Counted from the first letter of the stretch, positions 7,874 through 17,400 are shown. The stretch: 45,753 bases of DNA from Acidimicrobiia bacterium (GCA_030066265.1 JASJCF010000004.1:1-45753), one strand, 5' to 3'. Notes: generated by a model from the letters alone, not told the origin. Program-made: numbers and translations.

Positions 7874-9576
7874 GCACCGCCCGTGCCACTGCAGTCGCGG
7901 TCACACCCGAGCAGATCTCCGCGCTCGTGGCCATTGGATTCCAGAGCTTCCGTCGGAGATTCCGATCCGCAACCCAGCGAGCGCACGCTCGGTTCGAATC
8001 CCGCGATTGGCTCTCCCTCCAGCGCGACCTGCTCGAACGGCGCGATTCCTACGGCGAGGCGATCGATGAGACCCTGCGTTCGCTCCGGAGCGCCGGCTAC
8101 GACACCGACGAGCGCGACATGTGGTCGGCCGCACGCGCAATGTTCCGTTCCGAGCACGTGAACGACCCCTACCACGAGATCGCCGAGACCTTCTTCAACT
8201 CCGTCGCCCGACAACTGTTCGGCACGAAGGGGATCGATCCTCAACTCGAGTTCCTGGCTCCTGCGTCGAATGCGCCTGACGAGGATCCGGAGCGGGTCAC
8301 CAGGGTCTACGAGCACGACGGCGATCGGTTCGGACTGCTTGCTGCGCTGCTGAGGGATTGTCGATTCCAGGCGTCCTGGATCGACCTCACCGGCGGACTC
8401 GAGCGGGGCGCTCCGCGCCTTCCCGAGGGTCGAGGCACTGTGGAGGTCGTCGACGCCGTCTTCTACCGGGGAAAGGGAGCGTACGTGGTCGGCCGGTTCA
8501 TCACCGAGGAGGCGATGACCCCGTTTGCGCTTGCGATCCGCCATGGCCGTGCCGGCCTCCGCCTGGCTGCCGTGCTCGTGGGTGAGGAGGACCTGGCGAT
8601 CCTCTTCTCGTACACCCGATCGGCGTTCCTCGTGGCCGCGGATGAGCCCTCGTCCCTCGTTGCCTTCCTGGGGGAACTCCTGCCGTCTCGCAAGATCTCG
8701 GAGATCTACTCGGCGATCGGATTGCGCAAACAGGCCAAGACCGAGGGCTACCGAGAGCTCATGGCCTACCTCGCACGAGCGGATGATCGATTCGAGCGAG
8801 CCCCCGGTGTGCCCGGGCTCGTGATGATCGTGTTCGCCCTCCCCGGGTTCGACGTGGTGTTCAAGGTCATTCGCGACCGATTCCCCCCGCAGAAGCAGGT
8901 GACGCCGGATCAGGTCGCCGAGCGCTACCGCATCGTCTCCCGTCACGATCGTGCGGGCCGACTGGTGGAAGCACAGCGGTTCGTCGACTTGCGCCTGCCC
9001 GTCGGCTCGTTCGACCCGGACTTGCTCGCCGAGCTCGAGGCCGATGCCAGTCGCACGGTCACGGTCGACCTCGACCAGGTGACGATCGCCACGGTGTACA
9101 TGGAACGCAAGGTGGTCCCGTTGGACATCTTCGTCCGCGAAGCGGACACCGCAGACGCCACCCGGGCGATCATCGACTACGGAACGGCGATCAAGAACCT
9201 CGCCGCCTCCAACATCTTCCCCGGGGACATGCTGCTCAAGAACTTCGGCGTGACGAACCGGGGACGTGTGGTCTTCTACGACTACGACGAGATCGGGCTG
9301 ATCACGGACTACCACTTCCGGCAGTTCCCTGAATCAGACGATCCGTTCGATGACCTGGCGGACACTCCGGCATACGGCGTCGGGCCGAACGATGTGTTCC
9401 CCGAGGAGCTGCAGCGATTCCTCGGACTCCGACGTGATCTGCACGATGCCTTCCACGAGGTCCACGCCGATCTCTTCGAGCCTGACTTCTGGCAGACGAT
9501 CCAAGCGCGACTGGAGGCGGGAGAGACGATCGAGATCCTCCCGTATCGGCGTTCGCGAGACTTGGGGACGACATGA
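7870..9576 (+). CDS. aceK: isocitrate dehydrogenase kinase/phosphatase AceK (probable CTG start)
   Basis: AceK reversibly phosphorylates and inactivates isocitrate dehydrogenase, steering carbon into the glyoxylate shunt. The protein matches the family along its length. The kinase core includes PGVPGLVMIVFALPGFD, FKVIRDRF (ATP-binding Lys), NIFPGDMLLKNFGVT and the metal-binding FYDYDEIG. The C-terminal DVFPEEL and MHADLF-like (VHADLF) blocks are present. The track start GTG 7927 cuts into the conserved N-terminal helix around IGFQSFRRRF. In-frame sequence continues upstream only to a TGA at 7861-7863, and the only initiation-like codon there is CTG 7870. That codon overlaps the prs stop as CTGA and follows AAGGGTGAG, giving 568 aa; GTG 7927 would give 549. 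No aceA, aceB or icd lies in the window. Confidence 0.88.
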   Translation: MSTARATAVAVTPEQISALVAIGFQSFRRRFRSATQRAHARFESRDWLSLQRDLLERRDSYGEAIDETLRSLRSAGYDTDERDMWSAARAMFRSEHVNDPYHEIAETFFNSVARQLFGTKGIDPQLEFLAPASNAPDEDPERVTRVYEHDGDRFGLLAALLRDCRFQASWIDLTGGLERGAPRLPEGRGTVEVVDAVFYRGKGAYVVGRFITEEAMTPFALAIRHGRAGLRLAAVLVGEEDLAILFSYTRSAFLVAADEPSSLVAFLGELLPSRKISEIYSAIGLRKQAKTEGYRELMAYLARADDRFERAPGVPGLVMIVFALPGFDVVFKVIRDRFPPQKQVTPDQVAERYRIVSRHDRAGRLVEAQRFVDLRLPVGSFDPDLLAELEADASRTVTVDLDQVTIATVYMERKVVPLDIFVREADTADATRAIIDYGTAIKNLAASNIFPGDMLLKNFGVTNRGRVVFYDYDEIGLITDYHFRQFPESDDPFDDLADTPAYGVGPNDVFPEELQRFLGLRRDLHDAFHEVHADLFEPDFWQTIQARLEAGETIEILPYRRSRDLGTT

Positions 9577-9980
9577 AGACGCAGCTGCTCAGGATCGACA
9601 CCGGTCACGACCGGACCGTCGTCGATCTGACATCCCAGGTTGCGGCTTTCGTGGCGCCCCTCGGTGACGGTCTGGTCAACGTGTATGTGCCCCACGCAAC
9701 GGCGGGAATAGCCATATTCGAGACAGGGGCCGGGTCCGATGTGGATGTGCTGACGTCGATCGAACGCCTGCTCCCATCCGACGATGCCCTCTACCGGCAT
9801 CGTCACGGGTCCCCCGGCCACGGCGCCGACCATGTGCTGCCGGCATGGATCGCCCCGAGCATCATGATCCCGGTCGATGCGGGCAGGCTCGCCCTCGGCA
9901 CGTGGCAGTCGATCGTCCTGGTCGACCCGAATCGGGACAATGCCTCCCGAAGCGTGCGGCTGAGCTTCGTGTCGGGTTGA
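9573..9980 (+). CDS. YjbQ/UPF0047 family protein
   Basis: A small single-domain protein of 135 residues. E. coli YjbQ has weak thiamine-phosphate-synthase activity, but the physiological role of the family is unsettled. The conserved features VNVYVPHATAGIAIFE, GHGADHVLPA and the C-terminal GTWQSIVLVDPN are present; the His residues and the GTWQ strand line the presumed active site. The ATG overlaps the aceK TGA (ATGA), so it is translated together with aceK. It ends 93 nt before rplY, which has its own promoter-like sequence. Confidence 0.88.
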   Translation: MKTQLLRIDTGHDRTVVDLTSQVAAFVAPLGDGLVNVYVPHATAGIAIFETGAGSDVDVLTSIERLLPSDDALYRHRHGSPGHGADHVLPAWIAPSIMIPVDAGRLALGTWQSIVLVDPNRDNASRSVRLSFVSG

Positions 9981-10027
9981 GACTCACTGCGGGCTTCCAG
10001 CCTCTGTCATCTGCGTGCGCTTCTCGG

Positions 10028-10033
10028 TACACT
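10028..10033 (+). promoter_or_regulatory. candidate -10 for rplY-pth
   Basis: TACACT is preceded by CTGTCA at 10003-10008, a plausible -35 at a long spacing of 19 nt. Transcription would start near 10040, leaving a leader of about 34 nt with AGGAG at 10060-10064. Confidence 0.4.
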
Positions 10034-10065
10034 CCTGGGCTGACTTCACCGTTCTTCCCAGGAGT
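10031..10065 (+). promoter_or_regulatory. perfect 9-bp inverted repeat covering the rplY ribosome-binding site
   Basis: ACTCCTGGG at 10031-10039 is the exact reverse complement of CCCAGGAGT at 10057-10065. The loop is 17 nt, and the 3' arm contains the AGGAG Shine-Dalgarno of rplY. In a transcript reading through from yjbQ this hairpin would hide the ribosome site. A transcript from the TACACT promoter would lack the 5' arm and stay open. Confidence 0.4.
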
Positions 10066-10073
10066 TACCCGAC

Positions 10074-10748
10074 ATGCAGCAGGAACACCTGCCAGCCACC
10101 CAGCGCGTGACATCGGGCAGCCGAGCCTCGAATCGTCTGCGGCGTGAAGGCCGCGTGCCGGCGGTCGTGTACGGCAGCGGCGTCGGCACCACCGCTGTAC
10201 ACGTTTCATCTCGCGATCTGTTCACGGTCCTCCACACCGAGGCGGGGCTGAACGCGATCATCGAGCTCGACATCGAGGGAGGCGACAAGGTGCTCACCGT
10301 CGCCAGGGAAGTCCAGCGCCACCCGGTGAAGGGGACCATCGACCACCTCGACTTCATCGAGGTCCGGATGGACACCGAGATCGAAGCCGAGGTTGGCGTC
10401 GAATACCTCGGAACGCCGATCGGAGTCCGCGACGACGGCGCCATCGTCGAGACGATCGAGGCCAGCGTGACCATCACGGCGCTTCCGACGGCGATCCCGT
10501 CGTCGATCCAGGTGTCCATCGAGGATCTTGCGCTCGGGGATACCCTCAAGATCGCCGACCTGCCCGAGATCGACGGTGTCACCTACCTCGGTGCCATCGA
10601 TCAGCCGCTGCTCACCGTGGTTGCGCCGGCAGCCGAGGTCGAGCCGGTCGTCGACGAGCTCCTCGAAGGCCTCGAGGAAGGCGAGATCGTCGAAGGTGAT
10701 GAGGCCGCTCCCGAAGCCGAGGAGTCAACGGCCGAGGACGACGGCTGA
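10074..10748 (+). CDS. rplY: 50S ribosomal protein bL25 (CTC/TL5 form)
   Basis: bL25 binds 5S rRNA. At 224 residues this is the long CTC type rather than the ~95-residue E. coli form. The N-terminal L25 beta-barrel domain contains RLRREGRVPAVVYG near residue 22. The second TL5 domain follows from about residue 95, then a Glu/Ala-rich acidic tail from about 185 that is probably disordered. AGGAG lies 9 nt before the ATG. Pairing with pth downstream is conserved from Bacillus (ctc-spoVC) to mycobacteria. Confidence 0.95.
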   Translation: MQQEHLPATQRVTSGSRASNRLRREGRVPAVVYGSGVGTTAVHVSSRDLFTVLHTEAGLNAIIELDIEGGDKVLTVAREVQRHPVKGTIDHLDFIEVRMDTEIEAEVGVEYLGTPIGVRDDGAIVETIEASVTITALPTAIPSSIQVSIEDLALGDTLKIADLPEIDGVTYLGAIDQPLLTVVAPAAEVEPVVDELLEGLEEGEIVEGDEAAPEAEESTAEDDG

Positions 10749-11338
10749 TCGAGCCGCTCCCCACAGCCCTGGCCGTCGGGCTCCGGAACCCGGAGTCGCG
10801 ATACGACGGCACGAGACACAACATCGGGGCCGTCGCCGTGGAGCGATTCCTCACTGAGCACGAGCTCACGGTTCGACGTGCTCGGCAGGGCATCCGGGCC
10901 GAGATCGCCGAGCTCAACCTCGAGGGCAATCGAGCCGTCATCGCGCTTCCCACAACGTCGATGAATCACTCCGGCCAGTCGGTTGCCCCACTGGTGCGGT
11001 ACTACGGTGTCGAGGGGGATCGGCTCTTGGTGGTGCACGACGACATCGATGTCCCGTTCGCGAAGCTCAAGGTGCAGTGGTCCCGGGGACACGGCGGCAA
11101 CAACGGCGTTCGCTCGACGATCGGCTCACTCAAGACCAACGACTTCTGGCGATTGAAGATCGGGGTTGGTCGACCTCCTGGCCGAACCGATCCCGCAGAC
11201 TTCGTCTTGAGCCGGTTCGCCGCCCGCGAACGGGATCAGGCCGAGGCAGCGGTGTACCGTGCGGCGGACGTGGTCGATCGTTTCATCCGATTCGGAGGCG
11301 AGGACGCACGGCAGTATGCCGGAGAGCTGAACGACTGA
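10745..11338 (+). CDS. pth: peptidyl-tRNA hydrolase (probable CTG start)
   Basis: Pth recycles peptidyl-tRNA that drops off the ribosome. The track start (GTG 10838) gives 166 residues and would remove the N-terminal active-site block LAVGLRNPESRYDGTRHNIG, with the catalytic His in TRHN. Reading upstream in frame, a stop is met at 10700-10702 and no ATG, GTG or TTG lies before 10838. The best start is CTG 10745, which overlaps the rplY stop as CTGA and has GAGGA about 6 nt upstream, giving 197 aa, a normal Pth length. CTG 10769 is an alternative but leaves almost no N-terminus. Other motifs: the MNHSG segment, VHDDIDVPF and GHGGNNGVRS. Confidence 0.92.
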   Translation: MIEPLPTALAVGLRNPESRYDGTRHNIGAVAVERFLTEHELTVRRARQGIRAEIAELNLEGNRAVIALPTTSMNHSGQSVAPLVRYYGVEGDRLLVVHDDIDVPFAKLKVQWSRGHGGNNGVRSTIGSLKTNDFWRLKIGVGRPPGRTDPADFVLSRFAARERDQAEAAVYRAADVVDRFIRFGGEDARQYAGELND

Positions 11339-11367
11339 CCTGCCGATCCGACTCGAGGGAGGGGTGC

Positions 11368-12852
11368 ATGCCGCAATACGTGGGAGCCATCGATCAGGGG
11401 ACGACGAGTTCCCGTTTCGTGGTGGTCGACGAGGAAGGCAGTTTCGTCGCCCTCGCCCAGATGGAACACGAGCAGGTCCTTCCCCAGCCCGGCTGGGTCG
11501 AACACCGTCCCGAAGAGATCTGGGAGAACACCCAGACCGTGATCCGTCGGGCGCTCGAGCAAGCCGACCTCAGACCGAGCGATCTGGCCGGCGTCGGGAT
11601 CACGAACCAGCGGGAAACGGCGATCATCTGGGACAAAGAGACGGGGCAGGCCGTTGCCAATGCCATCGTGTGGCAGGACACCAGGACAGCCGATATCGCC
11701 AAAGGGCTCATCGATCGTCACGGTGCGGACTTCTTCCGCCAGCGAACCGGCCTTCCGCCGTCCACGTACTTCTCGGGTCCGAAGGTCCGGTGGCTCCTCG
11801 ACCGACGTCCCGACCTGGACCAGCGCGCTCGCAACGGCGAACTGGCTTTCGGCACGGTGGACTCGTGGCTCGCGCACCGTCTCACCGGCCGACACGTGAC
11901 CGACGTCACCAACGCGTCGCGCACGATGCTCATGGATCTCGAAGCGCTGACGTGGGACAGCGAGCTGTGCGAGGCAATCGGCGTGCCCGAGTCCATGCTC
12001 CCGGCAATCGTGCCGTCGATCGGTGAGATCGCCCCCTGCGGTGGTGTCCTCGATGGGACGGCCCTGACCACCATCTTGGGCGACCAGCACGCAGCCATGG
12101 TCGGGCAGGCCGCCTTCGACGTCGGCGGAACGAAGGTCACGTACGGCACCGGGGCGTTCCTGGTGTCGAACACGGGGACCGACATCGTCCACTCGACCGC
12201 CGGCCTGCTGTCGACGGTCGGCTATCAGATCGCAGGCGACCCTGCGGTCTATGCCCTCGAGGGATCCGTCGCCGTTGCCGGGTCTTCGGTGCAATGGCTG
12301 CGGGACAACATCGGGCTCATCTCCCAGGCGGCTGAGGTCGAAGCGCTGGCGGGCTCCGTGCCGGACAACGGCGACGTCTACTTCGTGCCTGCGTTCTCCG
12401 GCCTCTTCGCTCCCTACTGGCGAGATGACGCTCGAGGGTTGTTCGCGGGGCTGACGCGCTTCACGGACAAGGGGCACCTCGCACGAGCCGTGCTCGAAGC
12501 GACCGCCTTCCAGACGCGCGACGTCCTCGCCGCCATGGAGCACGACACGGGTCGTCGGCTCGATGAGGTCAAGGTGGACGGCGGCATGGTGGCCAACGCC
12601 CTGCTGATGGCGTTCCAAGCTGACATCCTGGAGATGGATGTCGTGGTTCCGAGGGTGGTCGAGACGACCGTCCTCGGCGCAGCGTTCGGGGCCGGCCTGT
12701 CCACCGGCGTCTGGTCGTCGACCGCCGACGTTGTCGCCCATTGGCGTGAGGCCGCCCGGTTCACGCCGTCGATGGGTGAGGCCGAACGCGCCCGTCTGCT
12801 CGCGGGCTGGGAGAAGGCCGTGCAGCGCTCGATGGGCTGGATCGAGAGCTGA
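11368..12852 (+). CDS. glpK: glycerol kinase
   Basis: GlpK converts glycerol to sn-glycerol-3-phosphate with ATP. The 494-residue FGGY kinase begins MPQYVGAIDQGTTSSRF (first phosphate loop). It has GITNQRET near residue 80, WQDTRT near 102, GDQHAAMVGQ near 236 and the C-terminal VDGGMVANALLMAFQAD near 404. The ATG follows a strong GAGGGAGGGG site, and the track start at 11077 runs back through pth. It is followed by pgsA, which uses glycerol-3-phosphate, so the pair may serve phospholipid synthesis. No glpF or glpD is nearby. Confidence 0.95.
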   Translation: MPQYVGAIDQGTTSSRFVVVDEEGSFVALAQMEHEQVLPQPGWVEHRPEEIWENTQTVIRRALEQADLRPSDLAGVGITNQRETAIIWDKETGQAVANAIVWQDTRTADIAKGLIDRHGADFFRQRTGLPPSTYFSGPKVRWLLDRRPDLDQRARNGELAFGTVDSWLAHRLTGRHVTDVTNASRTMLMDLEALTWDSELCEAIGVPESMLPAIVPSIGEIAPCGGVLDGTALTTILGDQHAAMVGQAAFDVGGTKVTYGTGAFLVSNTGTDIVHSTAGLLSTVGYQIAGDPAVYALEGSVAVAGSSVQWLRDNIGLISQAAEVEALAGSVPDNGDVYFVPAFSGLFAPYWRDDARGLFAGLTRFTDKGHLARAVLEATAFQTRDVLAAMEHDTGRRLDEVKVDGGMVANALLMAFQADILEMDVVVPRVVETTVLGAAFGAGLSTGVWSSTADVVAHWREAARFTPSMGEAERARLLAGWEKAVQRSMGWIES

Positions 12853-12886
12853 TCGACGGCCGATGTCGCAGACCACACGGTCCCGA

Positions 12887-12892
12887 TAGGCT
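12887..12892 (+). promoter_or_regulatory. -10 element of pgsA, probably leaderless
   Basis: TAGGCT ends 8 nt before the ATG at 12901 and there is no Shine-Dalgarno sequence in between. This is the same layout as at metG, eno and menF. Confidence 0.4.
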
Positions 12893-12900
12893 CGCTCACG

Positions 12901-13452
12901 ATGTCGATTCCGAACCTGCTCGCCATCTCACGGCTCATCCTGACGCTCGTTGTCATGGCGATGATCCTTGCTTCACCGGGCAACCGAGCGATGGCTGTCG
13001 CCGCGGCGGTGGTGTTCGTGATTGCAGCGTTGACGGACTTCGCAGATGGCTACCTGGCACGACGGTGGCGAATCACCACGACGCTCGGGGCCTTCCTCGA
13101 CACCGTTGCGGACAAGATCCTCGTTGCCGGCGCGCTGTTCGCCCTCGTGGAGATCGGCACCACGTCGAGCTGGGTCGCCTTCATCATCGTGGGCCGAGAG
13201 ATCGCAATCATGGGGCTCCGATCGGTAGCGGCTCTGGACGCCGGCACCGTGCCGCCATCCATCTGGGGGAAGTGGAAGGCGACCATTCAGTTCGTTGCGA
13301 TCACGTTTGCGATCCTCAAACTCGACGTCGTCATCGGCCCGTTCCGGCTCGATCAGTGGCTCATGGGCGCTGCCGTCGTCGTGACGGTCGTGTCCGCCGG
13401 TGATTACTTCTCCCGGTTCCGCTCGGTGTTCACCAGGAGCCGGGATGGCTGA
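12901..13452 (+). CDS. pgsA: CDP-diacylglycerol--glycerol-3-phosphate 3-phosphatidyltransferase
   Basis: A membrane enzyme of the CDP-alcohol phosphatidyltransferase family making phosphatidylglycerol phosphate. The 183-residue protein carries the full signature D-x2-DG-x2-AR-x8-G-x3-D-x3-D as DFADGYLARRW ... GAFLDTVADK near residues 46-71. Hydrophobic segments lie at about 8-25, 33-48, 80-100, 125-140 and 150-168. PgsA is the best fit by length and SIPNLLAISR opening, but the exact acceptor alcohol cannot be proven. It overlaps the next gene by 8 nt. Confidence 0.85.
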   Translation: MSIPNLLAISRLILTLVVMAMILASPGNRAMAVAAAVVFVIAALTDFADGYLARRWRITTTLGAFLDTVADKILVAGALFALVEIGTTSSWVAFIIVGREIAIMGLRSVAALDAGTVPPSIWGKWKATIQFVAITFAILKLDVVIGPFRLDQWLMGAAVVVTVVSAGDYFSRFRSVFTRSRDG

Positions 13453-14422
13453 CGTCGCGCTCACCGGGGGGAGCGGACTGGTGGGCGGCGACCTGATCAC
13501 GCACCTCGTTGCGCGAGGCGACTCCGTGCGAGCCCTCGTCCGCAGCGATGCCGCGGCGCGAGTCGTCGAGGAGCGAGGAGCGGAATCCGTTCAGGCAGAT
13601 CTGTTCGACCACGACGCCATTCGTGATGCCGCATGGGGTGCCGACATCCTCTTCCACGTCGCCGGTGTGAACGAGACATGTCCGAAGGATCCCGACTGGA
13701 TGGACCGTGTGAACGTCGATGCCACCCGGAGCGTCGTGCGCGCAGCGGGCGACGCAGGCGTCGGGCGGGTGGTGTACACATCCTCGGGAGCGGCGATCGG
13801 TGAGCAGGAGGGCATCATCGGGAAGGAGACGATCACCCACAGTGGCGAGTATGTCTCCCGGTATGCGCGCTCCAAGCACCTCGGTGAGCTGGCGGCGCTC
13901 GAGGAAGGCGCAGCGAGCAGCGTCGATGTCGTCGTCGTCAACCCATCCTCTGTGCAGGGGCCGGGCCGGGCGACGGGATCGGCTCGCATCCTGCTCTATG
14001 CGTTGAAGGCCAAGCGCCCGGTGCTCTTCGACACCACCATTTCCATCGTCGATGTCCGTGACTGCAGTCGTGGGCACATGGCGGCCGCCGAGCGGGGGCG
14101 ATCGGGGCAGCGGTACCTGCTCTCCGGTGCCTCGCTCAAGGTCTCCGAGGCTGTGGCGATGGCAGCGGATCTCCTCGGCCGCACGATCAAGCCGAGATGG
14201 TTGCCGGAGGGGGCCGTGAGGGCGCTCGGCTCACCGTCAGCGGCCTTGGGGTCACTCTTCGGGGCCGACGTCTGCCCGGACCTCGTCCGCACGTTGCTCC
14301 ACGGCCATCGGTTCGATGGCAGTCTGGCCGAGCGCGAACTCGGGATTCACTACACACCGGCGGCCGAGACGTTTGCGGACACCATTGCCTGGTTCCGAGC
14401 TGAGGGGCTCATCGCTTCGTGA
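13445..14422 (+). CDS. NAD-dependent epimerase/dehydratase family protein (extended SDR)
   Basis: A 325-residue extended SDR of unknown substrate. The N-terminal dinucleotide loop is TGGSGLVGG near residue 7, VYTSSG carries the catalytic Ser near 118, and YARSK is the YxxxK pair near 147. The C-terminal half, with WFRAEG at the end, resembles dihydroflavonol-reductase and hopanoid-associated sugar epimerase-like proteins. The start is ATG 13445; the track start 13400 lies in pgsA. It overlaps the mfd GTG (GTGA). Its place between pgsA and mfd suggests lipid or cell-envelope work, but this is inference. Confidence 0.8.
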   Translation: MADVALTGGSGLVGGDLITHLVARGDSVRALVRSDAAARVVEERGAESVQADLFDHDAIRDAAWGADILFHVAGVNETCPKDPDWMDRVNVDATRSVVRAAGDAGVGRVVYTSSGAAIGEQEGIIGKETITHSGEYVSRYARSKHLGELAALEEGAASSVDVVVVNPSSVQGPGRATGSARILLYALKAKRPVLFDTTISIVDVRDCSRGHMAAAERGRSGQRYLLSGASLKVSEAVAMAADLLGRTIKPRWLPEGAVRALGSPSAALGSLFGADVCPDLVRTLLHGHRFDGSLAERELGIHYTPAAETFADTIAWFRAEGLIAS

Positions 14423-17400
14423 GCGCACCGTTGCACGCCCTCGTCGATCAGTGGCCCAAGGGTCTCGATCTGCCTGCTCCTGGCCGCATCGTGATCCCAC
14501 CGCCGTTGCGGGCATACGTCTTGGCGACGATGGCGGTCACGCTCGATGCCCCGATCCTGGGCATCGTCTCGGGCGAGCGGGAAGCCGAGGATCTCGCGGA
14601 CGACACTGCCCTGTTCCTCGACGACACCATCCAGCTCCCCGCGTGGGAGACGCTGCCGTTCGAGCACGTCTCGCCCAATGTGGTGACGATGGCGAATCGA
14701 GTGGTTGCCCGACATCGGCTCTCCGGTGCCGGTCCCGCCGTCGTGGTCGGCTCGGTTCGGTCGGTCACCCAGCGGGTCTCGCCGACCTCGGTGGAGCCCC
14801 TCCTGCTGCTGGAGGGCGACTCGGCAGGGTTCGATGAGCTCGTCGCATCGTTGTCGGACCTCGGATACGTGCGCACTGAACGCGTCGAAGGCAGGGGCGA
14901 GATGGCTGTTCGCGGTGGCATCATCGATGTCTTCCCCCCGCACGAGGATGAACCCGTGCGGCTCGACTTCTGGGGTGATGATCTCGAGTCGATCAGGCCC
15001 TTCAACCCCGCATCGCAGCGGTCCTCCGAGCCCATTGCCTCGATCCGGCTGTATCCGGCCAAGGAGGTGCTGCTCGGCGAGGACATCCGCCGTCGCGCCG
15101 GCGAGCTCAGGGCGGACGCACCGTGGGCATCGGACACATGGGATCGGATCGCCGAGGGAATCAGCTTCCAAGGCCTCGAATCGTGGTTGCCGTGGCTTGC
15201 CCCGCCGCGCACGATCCTCGATGAGTTCTCGGGCATCGTGGTGGTGTTCGACGTCGCACGATGTCTCGACCGGGCAGGCGACCTCATCGACGAGGAGTAC
15301 GACCTTGCCGAGGCACTGTCGGACACCTGGGGCTCGGGATCGCCGACCGCCGGTGAGCACCCACCCTTGTACCTCCCTCTCGACCTCGATGGCGGCTCCG
15401 AGCGGCTGGTGGAGGCACCGCCTCAGCCGGGTGGGCCTGCCGATGATGGATACGAAGTCCGTGGTTTCGACGCCGTTCCCGGCGATGCGGCATCGGTTGC
15501 CGAGGCGATCGTGCGGTGGCGGGATCGCAAGACGGAGATCGTGGTGGCGATGGATGGCCGTGCGGCGGCGGATCGGGTCGCCACCGTCCTCACCGAGCAC
15601 GGAGCCGATCTGCCCGTCCTGGAGTCCCTCGACCGGGCCATGACAGCCGTCACCCCGATCGGCATCCACAGCGGGTTCATCTTCCCCGTCGCCGGATTCG
15701 GTGTCATCGGCGAGCGGGAAGTCGCAGGGCGCCGTCGTGCCCATCGCACCGCCCGGGGCGGGACGAGGAAACCGGTCGCCGATGCCTATCGCGACCTCAA
15801 CCCCGGCGACTTCGTGGTGCACCACCACCATGGGATCGGCCGGTTCGCCGGCTTGGTCCACCGGGATCTGGCGGGTGTCGAGCGTGACTACCTCCTCGTC
15901 GAGTACGCAGGTGACGACAAGCTGTACGTTCCAACCGATCAACTCGCAGCGGTCGCCCGATACACGGGCGGGGAATCACCGAGGCTGTCGCGGATGGGCG
16001 GCACCGACTGGGGCCAAACCCGCAGCAGAGTGCGTCGGGAGATCGCCGTCGTGGCCGACCAGGTCGTCGAGCTCCATCGGAGGCGCTCGGCCGCCACGGG
16101 CCACGCCTTCCCGACGGACACCCCGTGGCAGAGCGAGTTCGAGTCCGCCTTCCCCTACGAGGAGACCCCTGATCAGATCACAGCGATCGCCGACGTCAAG
16201 AACGACATGGAGGCTGAGGTGCCGATGGATCGCCTCATCTTCGGCGACGTCGGCTTCGGGAAGACCGAGGTGGCGATTCGCGCGATGTTCAAGGCGGTCC
16301 AGGACGGCAAGCAAGCCGTGATGCTCGTGCCCACGACGCTGCTCGCCCAGCAACACTTCGCCACCTTCGAAGAGCGCTTCGCGCCGTATCCGGTGCGCGT
16401 CGAGATGCTGTCCCGATTCCTGACCCAGAAGCAGCAGCGTGCCGTGGTCGATGGGCTCGCGGACGGATCGGTGGACATCGTCATCGGCACGCACCGGCTT
16501 CTGTCCGAGGACCTCTCCTATCACGCGCTCGGCCTCGTGGTCATCGACGAGGAGCAACGCTTCGGAGTGGCCGCAAAGGACAAGCTGCGCGAGCTGCGCA
16601 CGAGCGTCGATGTCCTGACGCTCACAGCGACGCCCATCCCCCGGACGCTCGAAATGGCTCTCACCGGCATTCGAGACGTCTCGAACATCAGAACGGCGCC
16701 CCAGGATCGACATCCGATCCTCACCTATGTCGGTCCTTATGACGAGAAGGCGGTTGCCGCTGCGATTCGACGCGAGATGCTCCGGGAAGGGCAGGTGTAC
16801 GTCGTGCACAATCGAGTGCAGTCCATCGACCATGCCGTGGCCAGGCTCACGGAGCTCGTGCCGGACGCCCGGTTCGGTGTGGCTCACGGGCAGATGAGTG
16901 AGGGTCAGCTCGAGCAAGTGATGTTCGACTTCTGGAACGGCGAGTACGACGTGCTCGTTGCAACCACGATCATCGAATCCGGGCTCGACGTGCCGCAGGT
17001 CAACACGCTCATCGTGGAGCGCGCCGATCGGCTCGGGCTCGCCCAGCTCTATCAGCTCCGGGGACGCGTGGGACGTTCGAGCCAGCGTGCGTACGCCTAC
17101 CTGTTCCATCCCCCCGAGGAACGGATATCGGAGACGGCATATCGCAGGCTCGGCGCCATTGGAGAGTTCTCGGATCTCGGCAGTGGATTCGAGTTGGCCA
17201 TGCGCGATCTCGAGATCCGCGGAGCCGGGTCGATCCTGTCCGAGACCCAGTCGGGTCACATCGCTGCGGTGGGGTTCGATCTGTACACCGAGCTCGTTGC
17301 CGATGCCGTGCTCGAGCTCAAGGGAGAGGCACCGCAGGACGAGCCCGAGGCCACGCTGCGGCTCGACCTCCTGCAAGACGCGCATCTGCCGGCCGACTAC

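Noticed and set aside
7870-9980. Glyoxylate-shunt operon
   Set aside because: AceK is clear, but no isocitrate lyase, malate synthase or isocitrate dehydrogenase gene is present in the window.
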